DNA from: Fimbriimonas sp.
GTDB lineage: Bacteria; Armatimonadota; Fimbriimonadia; Fimbriimonadales; Fimbriimonadaceae
NCBI GenBank assembly: GCA_031292555.1
Contig: JARLGV010000089.1
Coordinates: forward strand, 1-64,000
Reading direction: 5' to 3'
DNA: 64,000 nt
Under the pieces are notes generated by a model. That model saw nothing but the letters and a program-made list of their open reading frames with translations. It was not told where the DNA came from and made no database searches. Numbering within the stretch: position 1 is the stretch's first letter; every line of letters starts with the position of its first letter. A program made the translations under genes and the position numbers. This document shows positions 57,880 to 64,000 of this stretch, piece by piece.

Positions 57880-58710
57880 CTATACTTCGATCTCGCCTTC
57901 GAACACTGACTCAGCCGGCCCTGTCATAAGGACCCGCCCGTCTTCAAGGTACTCAATCTCGAGCTTTCCGCCCGGTAGCCGGATTTCCACCTTTCGGTTG
58001 GCGCGCCCGGTCACGAATGCGGCAACGGCGCTGGCGCAGGCCCCCGTGCCGCATGCCAACGTGATTCCTGCACCGCGCTCCCAGGTTCTCTGAATGAGGT
58101 GATCCCGATCGACGACCTGGATGAAATGGACGTTCGTGCGCTTGGGGAATTCAGGATGGTGCTCCAGTACCGGCCCTACGGTCTCAAGCTCGACCTTGGC
58201 GACGTCGTCCACAAAGATGACCAGATGGGGATTGCCCATCGAAACGGCGGTGCCGGCATATCCGGACCCGACTGGCACTTCCGTGAACAACTGATCGGAT
58301 GGTCCCACCATACCGATCTCGCCACGCGTGAGCCTTGCTTGACCCATGTCGACTCGAAACCTGCCTGGACCCAGCATCTCCAAGGTGAGTGTTCCCGCAC
58401 CTGTCTCGACTCGGACAGTTTCATCGTTCAAGTGCTTGTGATCTTGGAGAAGCCTGCCAAAGCAGCGGATGCCATTTCCACACATTTCGCTCTCCGATCC
58501 GTCCGGGTTGAACATGCGCATTCTGAACGGAGCCGACTCGCCCGGTTCAAGCAAGATCAAACCGTCGCCACCGATTCCAAAGCGGCGGTCATTTACCTTA
58601 CGCGCAAACTCAGGCAGGTTGGCAGGAAGTTCGGAGTGCTGGAGGGCATCGATGACGACAAAATCGTTACCGATGCCCTGCATCTTGGTGAAAGGAATGG
58701 TGAGGCTCAT
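57880..58710 (-). CDS. dapF: Diaminopimelate epimerase
   Basis: The protein has 276 residues from the ATG at 58710 (MSLTIPFTKMQGIGNDF). Both catalytic cysteines are visible, in MCGNGIRC (C77) and ACGTGACAS. It converts LL- to meso-diaminopimelate for peptidoglycan and lysine. It pairs functionally with dapL at 28,022. Together with hfq and miaA it forms a minus-strand cluster, with 64 bases between dapF and hfq. Confidence 0.94.
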   Translation of the reverse strand: MSLTIPFTKMQGIGNDFVVIDALQHSELPANLPEFARKVNDRRFGIGGDGLILLEPGESAPFRMRMFNPDGSESEMCGNGIRCFGRLLQDHKHLNDETVRVETGAGTLTLEMLGPGRFRVDMGQARLTRGEIGMVGPSDQLFTEVPVGSGYAGTAVSMGNPHLVIFVDDVAKVELETVGPVLEHHPEFPKRTNVHFIQVVDRDHLIQRTWERGAGITLACGTGACASAVAAFVTGRANRKVEIRLPGGKLEIEYLEDGRVLMTGPAESVFEGEIEV

Positions 58711-58774
58711 AGGGCGTTCTTGTGTGTAGCTAGCGTACACGAGGCGCTTTTCTCGTGTATCCGCAATTGCGGGC

Positions 58775-59023
58775 TTAATGCTCCTCGCTCTCGCCTCCCA
58801 CTCGATAGGAGCTAATCGGCTTACTTGGGACAATGCTTGCCACTGCGTGCTTATAGACGAGCTGAGTGGGTTTGCCCGGGGCATCCAAGAGCACCGTGAA
58901 CGCGTCGAATCCGCGGACTTGCCCACGTAGTTGAACGCTGTTCGTCAAATAGATGGTTACGCCGATTCCCTCTTTACGAACCTGATTGAGGAACATGTCT
59001 TGGAGGTTGATAGCTTTAGCCAT
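58775..59023 (-). CDS. hfq: RNA chaperone Hfq
   Basis: The 82-residue protein has Sm1 ([20 protein letters not shown]) and Sm2 ([10 protein letters not shown]) motifs. It should form a hexamer that pairs small RNAs with mRNAs. The gene follows miaA by nine bases, as in many proteobacteria, and the C-terminus is short and acidic. Confidence 0.94.
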   Translation of the reverse strand: MAKAINLQDMFLNQVRKEGIGVTIYLTNSVQLRGQVRGFDAFTVLLDAPGKPTQLVYKHAVASIVPSKPISSYRVGGESEEH

Positions 59024-59032
59024 AAAAATTCG

Positions 59033-59935
59033 TCACTTCCTGCATGAATCAAACAATACATAATTGGATGCCTGATTTAGGGCATCCACACCTTCAAATG
59101 TCACAAGTTTCGGTTCGGACCGAAGCCAAGTTCTTTGGCGTTTGGCGTACCGCCTTGTGTCCGCGATCGTTGTCGCGACTGCCTCTTCGATTTCGATCTC
59201 ACCTGCGAGATGCTCCCATATAGCTCGGTATCCGAGGGCGCGCATTCCCGGGTCGGATAAAGTGTATCCGTTGTCCCGAAGATCACGTACTTCTTGGACC
59301 CAACCATTGTGAACCATCTCTACGACTCTACGTGTGATACGGTCCGACGTGTCGGATGGCTCCCTCACTACGGCGAGTTTTGTTTTTTCGAATGGGGGAA
59401 GATTCACCGGCACGGACGGTTTCCAGTGGCTCAACCGTTCGATCGTTCGTTGGACTCGAACACGATTCTTTAGATCCACGCGACTAGACTCGTCCGGAGC
59501 CACCCTCCGCAGTTCGCTCACTAGGTCTTCCAGCGTCCGTTCGTCGAGTTTGCGTCGTAATTCCGGATCCGGAGCGGGGGCCATATCGGTGTATTCCTCA
59601 AAGAGGGCACGAACATAGAGTCCTGTACCGCCGACCAAGACCACGTTGCGCCCTCTCTCCCAGCAATCCCGCAAAACAGCCTGCGCCAGGAGAACGTACT
59701 CGCCAACACCGAAGCTCTCAGAGGGTTTGCGGATATCGAGAAGCCTGTACGATGATTTGTTGGACGGTTTTGCCGTCCCGATATCCATTCCTTGGTAGAT
59801 CTGAAAGGCGTCTGCATTGATCAACTGGGCATCGAGTTCGTGCGCTATCGATTCGGCGAGTTCCGTCTTTCCCGATGCAGTCGGTCCCATGATTCCAATG
59901 AGCCTTGGTATTCCGCTTCGATGTTGTTCCGCCAT
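59033..59935 (-). CDS. miaA: tRNA dimethylallyltransferase
   Basis: The 300-residue enzyme has the P-loop GPTASGKT near residue 17, then INADAFQIYQGMDIGTAKPS, and the later FEEYTDMAPAPDPELRRKL and RYAKRQRTWLR. It attaches a dimethylallyl group to adenosine-37 of tRNAs that read codons starting with U. It heads the miaA-hfq-dapF cluster. Confidence 0.93.
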   Translation of the reverse strand: MAEQHRSGIPRLIGIMGPTASGKTELAESIAHELDAQLINADAFQIYQGMDIGTAKPSNKSSYRLLDIRKPSESFGVGEYVLLAQAVLRDCWERGRNVVLVGGTGLYVRALFEEYTDMAPAPDPELRRKLDERTLEDLVSELRRVAPDESSRVDLKNRVRVQRTIERLSHWKPSVPVNLPPFEKTKLAVVREPSDTSDRITRRVVEMVHNGWVQEVRDLRDNGYTLSDPGMRALGYRAIWEHLAGEIEIEEAVATTIADTRRYAKRQRTWLRSEPKLVTFEGVDALNQASNYVLFDSCRK

Positions 59936-60096
59936 GTTTCCCTCAGTGATTGTGAATGGATTGCTCTAGACATCGGGCACGGATAAGGTAAGACAGTACA
60001 AAGAAACTCCGGGACATCTCCACCCCTCTAAAAGAGGGCGAGGAGGGAAGATCGCGGCGATCATGCCAATCGCGGCACCTGGTGCAAATGGGCCGC

Positions 60097-60618
60097 CTAA
60101 AAGTCCATTAGCGCGCAAATCGGATACTCGAGCAGATTCTCACGCCCTTCCAGGAACGTGAGTTCGATGAGGAAACCCAATCCGCAGACGACTCCCCCGA
60201 GTCTTTCAACGAGGCGTGCTGCCGCCGCTGCTGTTCCACCGGTAGCAAGGAGGTCGTCCACGATGTATGCCTTCTGGCCCGGCTTTAGGGCATCGACGTG
60301 CATTTCTACCGTGTTCGTTCCATATTCGAGGGCGTACTCTTCCGTGATCCGGTCATACGGGAGTTTGCCGAGTTTTCGGGCCATGACGAACGGAACTCCA
60401 AGCTCAAGTGCAACGGGCACCCCGAAGATGAATCCTCGACTCTCGATGCCGATCACCGCTTCAGCGCCCTTCGCTTTGGCATCCTGTGCAATGAGGTGGC
60501 ACACCTGCTGAAAGGCGGCGGGATCCTCGAGAACAGGAGTGATATCTTTGAAAAGAATGCCGGGCTTGGGGAAATCAGGGACGTCCCGAATAAGGTCGCG
60601 GGCGAGTAGGTCAGACAT
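60097..60618 (-). CDS. apt: Adenine phosphoribosyltransferase
   Basis: The 173-residue enzyme has FPKPGILFKDITPVLEDPAAF, GIESRGFIFG and the PRPP-binding loop VDDLLATGGTAAAAARLVE. It salvages adenine to AMP. It is monocistronic, between miaA and a small membrane protein gene. Confidence 0.93.
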   Translation of the reverse strand: MSDLLARDLIRDVPDFPKPGILFKDITPVLEDPAAFQQVCHLIAQDAKAKGAEAVIGIESRGFIFGVPVALELGVPFVMARKLGKLPYDRITEEYALEYGTNTVEMHVDALKPGQKAYIVDDLLATGGTAAAAARLVERLGGVVCGLGFLIELTFLEGRENLLEYPICALMDF

Positions 60619-60676
60619 GACTACGGCATGTTACCCATGCACTGCCCACGGCTTCCTGTGATGCGGTCAGGCGTGG

Positions 60677-61018
60677 CTAAAAGTCGCCCCCGCCCATGTC
60701 GAAACCGCCTGAACTGCTATCGAAGGCGGAATCGCCTCCCATGAAGTCTCCGCCGCCAAAGCCTGAGTCCGAGGAGTCCATGAAGCCGCCCTGGTCGGCC
60801 ATCATCGCGGACTCGGCCGCTCCAAATGCAATATCTGTTGCTATATCGGCTGCCACCATTCCTGCGATCAGTGGCGTGTCGTCGACGATCACGACGTCAG
60901 GATCGCCGTAGATCGGGCCCTGACGATAGATCGATTGTCGGTTGCTGGTCGCGGCAAAGACGATCAAGGCGACTAGCGCCACAAAGATCAGGATCATGAC
61001 CAGGAAGATCGTGCTCAT
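60677..61018 (-). CDS. Small membrane protein with glycine-rich tail
   Basis: The 113-residue protein has one N-terminal helix (IFLVMILIFVALVALIVFAA), a middle region (IVDDTPLIAGMVAADIATDI) and a C-terminal tail of Asp/Ser/Gly/Phe repeats ending in MGGGDF. Proteins with such tails often anchor or display domains. Unknown function. A TATAGT box six bases before the ATG suggests a leaderless mRNA. Confidence 0.6.
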   Translation of the reverse strand: MSTIFLVMILIFVALVALIVFAATSNRQSIYRQGPIYGDPDVVIVDDTPLIAGMVAADIATDIAFGAAESAMMADQGGFMDSSDSGFGGGDFMGGDSAFDSSSGGFDMGGGDF

Positions 61019-61024
61019 ACAAAC

Positions 61025-61030
61025 ACTATA
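61025..61030 (-). promoter_or_regulatory. -10 box six bases before the small membrane protein gene
   Basis: TATAGT on the minus strand ends six bases before the ATG at 61018, with no ribosome binding site. Confidence 0.55.
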
Positions 61031-61162
61031 ACGTTGGACTTCCCCAAAGGGTGGCAGGATTTGTCCTCAGGGGCGTCGCAAACGGTGCGACTGAATGTCG
61101 CTGCGAACAAAATGGGACAAAAGGGTCGATGCCGATCGACCCGAGGATTTCTATGCCAGCTA

Positions 61163-61486
61163 TTAGGGCTCCAGTTCTACGCCCGGTTCCCAACCTTGCA
61201 CACTGGCTCTCATTAGGACCTCAAGCTCATAGTCCCTGTCCACTCGGATCTGGCAGGAAAGCCGGAACTGTCCCAAGACGCCGTCCTCCTCCAAACTCAG
61301 ACGCTCGGTTTCACCCATCGGGGGCTCTTCGCCTGTGATCGATACCCGGCATGTCGTGCATTTGGCTTGCCCTCCGCAACGGTGGCTGACGTCGACTCCG
61401 TTCTGCTCTAGTCCAAGCGCAAGCTTGGTGCCCTCTGCGACCTCGAATGGGTCAAACCCCTGGGCGTGAATCTTGAAAGTTTTCAT
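61163..61486 (-). CDS. 2Fe-2S ferredoxin
   Basis: The 107-residue protein has the plant/bacterial-type 2Fe-2S motif CGGQAKCTTC with a last cysteine in RLSCQIRV. It carries electrons in the cytoplasm. The C-terminal tail of 25 residues beyond the fold is unusual in length. It is divergent from the OsmC gene with about 76 bases between. Confidence 0.87.
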   Translation of the reverse strand: MKTFKIHAQGFDPFEVAEGTKLALGLEQNGVDVSHRCGGQAKCTTCRVSITGEEPPMGETERLSLEEDGVLGQFRLSCQIRVDRDYELEVLMRASVQGWEPGVELEP

Positions 61487-61562
61487 CCGGCGAAGGATAC
61501 TTGACCTTTAGTCAAAACGCGCAAGATATTCATTTCGTTTTGCGTAGGGTAAACCGCAGCGC

Positions 61563-62021
61563 ATGTCTACGATTCATGAATATCCAGCGACCGTGACCTG
61601 GACAGGAGGTCGCGAAGGTCAAGGAACCATAGCCAACCATCATAGCGGAACGCAAATCGGCATCGCAGTGCCGACCGAGTTTCAAGGTACGGGAAGCGGT
61701 TCCAATCCAGAGGAACTCCTGACAAGTGCGGTTGCCGGATGCTACACGATCACATTTGGCATTGTTGCTGCCAATCGAAAGGTCCCCATCGAGCGGCTGG
61801 AAGTCGACGTAGTCGGATCCGTGGAACAAAATGGTGCCTCCTTAACGTTCAAGCAAATCACGATTCGACCCAAGATCACCCTGTCCTCCGATGCCACTGA
61901 GGCCCAGGTTGCCTCGGCAGCCGATCTTGCACACAAGGCGGACGGATACTGCATCGTAACCAACGCAGTGAGGGGGAAGGTCGAAGTCATCGTCGATCCG
62001 GTCGTAACTCGCGCTGACTGA
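61563..62021 (+). CDS. OsmC-family peroxiredoxin-like protein
   Basis: The 152-residue protein has an OsmC fold with the two redox cysteines in AGCYTITFG and DGYCIVTNAV, and AVAGCY/SNPEELLTSA motifs typical of OsmC/Ohr proteins. It reduces organic peroxides using thiols. A TAGGGT-like box lies close to the ATG. Confidence 0.87.
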   Translation: MSTIHEYPATVTWTGGREGQGTIANHHSGTQIGIAVPTEFQGTGSGSNPEELLTSAVAGCYTITFGIVAANRKVPIERLEVDVVGSVEQNGASLTFKQITIRPKITLSSDATEAQVASAADLAHKADGYCIVTNAVRGKVEVIVDPVVTRAD

Positions 62022-62091
62022 CGTGCTTGCTAGGCTGCTCCGCTGTGGTCATCCGACGGCCGATTCCTCAAGACGGGTAAAACCATAGTTG

Positions 62092-62883
62092 ATGCGAAAA
62101 AAGCTCGTTGTCGGCAATTGGAAAATGAACATGACTCGCGCCCAGGCAAAGGCTGCGGTAGAGTCGTTGGTTCAGCTTGTCGATCCCAAAACTGAAGTCG
62201 AGGTTGCGATTTGTCCTCCGTTCCTTTCGATCGAATCTGTTGTCACTGTATTTAGCGGCACTCCATTCCAAGTGGGGGCCCAAGATGTCTTTTGGATGCC
62301 TTCGGGCGCCTTTACCGGATGCGTGAGCACCTCCATGCTCGCCGACGCCGGATGTGAACTCTGTATCGTTGGACACAGCGAGACCCGCGGCCGCTTTGGA
62401 AAGCTGGAAGTGCCTGCAACCACGGTCGCCTACTTCGCCGAATCTGATGAAACGGTGAATCTGAAGATCAAAGCTCTGCTGGCTCAGTCGATCCGCCCAA
62501 TTCTATGCGTTGGCGAGACCTTGGAAGAGCGAAATGAAGGACGAACCGACGAAGTGATCGCCGCCCAACTGAAGGGAGCATTCGTTGGTATCACCGCCGC
62601 TGACTACAAAGCCGGCGTGGTCGCCTACGAACCGGTCTGGGCAATCGGTACCGGAAAGACCTGCGATAACGCTGAGGCCAATCGCGTCTGCGGATTTATC
62701 CGCGAGCAATTGCGTGCCATTCTTGACGCCAGCACGGCCGACTCGATTAGGATCCTATACGGAGGAAGCGTTAAGCCGTCCAATGCCAAGGACCTTTTCG
62801 CCCAGCCAGAGATCGATGGCGGACTTGTAGGGGGAGCCAGTCTAGACCCGAAGGACTTCAGCGAAGTCATTCAGGGCGCCTAG
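62092..62883 (+). CDS. tpiA: Triosephosphate isomerase
   Basis: The protein has 263 residues from the ATG at 62092 (MRKKLVVGNWKMN); a TTG just before is less likely. It carries catalytic Lys11 in NWKMN, His in IVGHSETR, Glu in AYEPVWAIGTG and the phosphate loop VGGASL. It interconverts dihydroxyacetone phosphate and glyceraldehyde-3-phosphate. Monocistronic or followed by the thioesterase after seven bases. Confidence 0.95.
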   Translation: MRKKLVVGNWKMNMTRAQAKAAVESLVQLVDPKTEVEVAICPPFLSIESVVTVFSGTPFQVGAQDVFWMPSGAFTGCVSTSMLADAGCELCIVGHSETRGRFGKLEVPATTVAYFAESDETVNLKIKALLAQSIRPILCVGETLEERNEGRTDEVIAAQLKGAFVGITAADYKAGVVAYEPVWAIGTGKTCDNAEANRVCGFIREQLRAILDASTADSIRILYGGSVKPSNAKDLFAQPEIDGGLVGGASLDPKDFSEVIQGA

Positions 62884-62890
62884 TCGAATC

Positions 62891-63442
62891 ATGAACACTG
62901 GTGCGCGAACTGTTTCGTCCTCGCGCACCGAGATGTCCGAGGTTATGCAGCCCCAGGATGCCAACTTCTTGGGGAAGGTTTTTGGGGGCTCCATCCTCTC
63001 AAAGATCGACTTGTGTGCTTATGCCACATCGGCCCGCTTTGCGGGGACCATCTGCGTCACTGCAAGTTTCGACCGCGTCGATTTTCACGAACCGATCGAA
63101 GTCGGAGAACTGGTCACGTTTGTCGGGCATGTATCCTACGTCGGTCGTTCGAGCCTGGAAGTGACGATCGAGATCTACGCCGAAAACGTTATGCGCGGCA
63201 CCAAGCGGCACACAAACACGGCGCGAGTGACGATGGTGGCCTTGAGAGACGGAAAAACCGTCGAAGTGCCAAGACTGATATGTGAGTCGAGGGACGACAA
63301 AGTTCGGTATCTGGAAGGAAGACTGCGCCGCGAGCTTAGGGCTCGTCAGGCGGAGGATCGGGCTAGAATCCACGCGAAATTCGCGGAAGCCGATGACACA
63401 GAACTAGACCGCCTTCTTGCAGCCGATCGCCTGTCGGAGTAG
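62891..63442 (+). CDS. Acyl-CoA thioesterase (hotdog fold)
   Basis: The 183-residue protein has the hotdog core of YciA/BACH-type thioesterases: MQPQDANFLGKVFGGSILSK, ICVTASFDRVDFHEPIEVGE and EIYAENVMRG. The last 45 residues are an extra charged helical tail (RLRRELRARQAEDRARIHAK). It hydrolyses acyl-CoA thioesters. It is eight bases after tpiA and may share its transcript. Confidence 0.88.
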   Translation: MNTGARTVSSSRTEMSEVMQPQDANFLGKVFGGSILSKIDLCAYATSARFAGTICVTASFDRVDFHEPIEVGELVTFVGHVSYVGRSSLEVTIEIYAENVMRGTKRHTNTARVTMVALRDGKTVEVPRLICESRDDKVRYLEGRLRRELRARQAEDRARIHAKFAEADDTELDRLLAADRLSE

Positions 63443-63512
63443 TCCTGGGACCTCAAGCCCGCAAAAATCCGGGACTCGCGACAAGTCTCCGACGATCCAC
63501 AGTTTGTCATCG

Positions 63513-63518
63513 TATGAT
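63513..63518 (+). promoter_or_regulatory. -10 box six bases before the last gene
   Basis: TATGAT ends six bases before the ATG at 63525, with no Shine-Dalgarno sequence. It is one of the clearest leaderless-type starts in the window. Confidence 0.55.
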
Positions 63519-63524
63519 ATTTCA

Positions 63525-64000
63525 ATGGAAATGTCCCGTTCCTCGGGCCGTACGCGTTACGGACTGATTTCTCTTTCGGTTGTCCTTTTCATCGGTGGCG
63601 CGTTGGGTTGGCGAACCCTGAATGCATACCGATCGAAGGAAGCAAGCGCAAATTACACGATGACCTACCCTAGCGTGCCCAGCGGTTGGAAGGCTCTTCC
63701 CCACGGGCCCCAGACTCTTTTCCTTTACCAGCATCCGAAATCGAAGATCCTGATCTGTGGTGCCGTGAACCAGGTCATAGATGACATCAACCCGACTCCG
63801 GAATTGGGAACCGATAGCCTTGCCAAACAGTACGTCGACGTGACGCGTGACAATATGCAGGGATGGTCGGCAAGTTTGCTCGATCGGGTTGGCGCCAACG
63901 GGACCGAATTCAGATTGATCCGGAGGTCGGAAAAAGGACATGTAGTAGTGGATGCGTTCGCCGTTCGAGGGAACACGACCGTACTAATCTCTTTGTCTGG
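63525..64000 (+). CDS. Membrane-anchored protein, 5' part
   Basis: The first 158 residues are visible and the gene runs off the window. A basic start (MEMSRSSGRTRYG) is followed by one helix (LISLSVVLFIGGALG), then a soluble domain with TMTYPSVPSGWKALPHGPQT and QHPKSKILICGAVNQ. It resembles small periplasmic proteins anchored to the inner membrane. Function unknown. Confidence 0.6.
   Translation, partial: MEMSRSSGRTRYGLISLSVVLFIGGALGWRTLNAYRSKEASANYTMTYPSVPSGWKALPHGPQTLFLYQHPKSKILICGAVNQVIDDINPTPELGTDSLAKQYVDVTRDNMQGWSASLLDRVGANGTEFRLIRRSEKGHVVVDAFAVRGNTTVLISLS

Overview
The window is about 61% GC by eye and looks like a chromosome segment of a diderm, Gram-negative-type bacterium, possibly from the Armatimonadota (Fimbriimonadia-like). 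The evidence for that is Hfq beside miaA and dapF, lipoproteins, a LolA-like domain, a K+-independent-type proton-pumping pyrophosphatase, LL-diaminopimelate aminotransferase, and many start codons only 6-10 bases from a -10 box. The taxon is inferred from gene content and was not tested by any search.

Bases 1-27,100 are a prophage-like block. On the left is the end of an O-acyltransferase on the plus strand. From about 24,600 down to 530 the minus strand carries a virion operon: two small lysis-like membrane proteins, terminase, a DUF935-like portal, two pseudopilin-like genes, a protease/scaffold, a decoration protein, the major capsid protein, connectors, a tail tube, a tail chaperone with a likely -1 frameshift, two large tail proteins, and a set of Sec-signal-bearing proteins ending in an SGNH esterase. 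Two plus-strand genes interrupt it: a type IV prepilin and a GT-C glycosyltransferase. Further right are a structured-repeat region, a cyclase-like gene, a small unknown gene and a CI/LexA-type repressor; the last two diverge from a 34-bp palindrome. A tRNA-Pro closes the block. I see no integrase, replication genes or endolysin in the window.

Bases 27,200-64,000 are ordinary chromosome. They carry a c-type haem protein, dapL, folC, hppA with a large insertion, an ABC export pair, a sigma/anti-sigma pair, a membrane glycosyltransferase, a LolA-thioredoxin fusion, the E1 alpha and beta subunits of a 2-oxoacid dehydrogenase facing a branched-chain amino-acid ABC transporter, a TPR protein, an aspartyl protease with a PDZ domain, a uracil-DNA glycosylase, an ArgC-like protein without its catalytic cysteine, an FKBP lipoprotein, smpB, dapF-hfq-miaA, apt, a ferredoxin, an OsmC protein, tpiA and a thioesterase.

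A small hairpin repeat with core CGCTGCCTCCGTGGCAGCG occurs nine times, five in the prophage and four in the chromosome. It often lies at gene ends, supplies a stop codon to folC, and has one variant with paired compensatory changes. The most unusual parts of the window are three pilin-like genes embedded in virion operons, the frameshift signal, the repeat family, the inserted domain in the pyrophosphatase and the ArgC-like pseudoenzyme.
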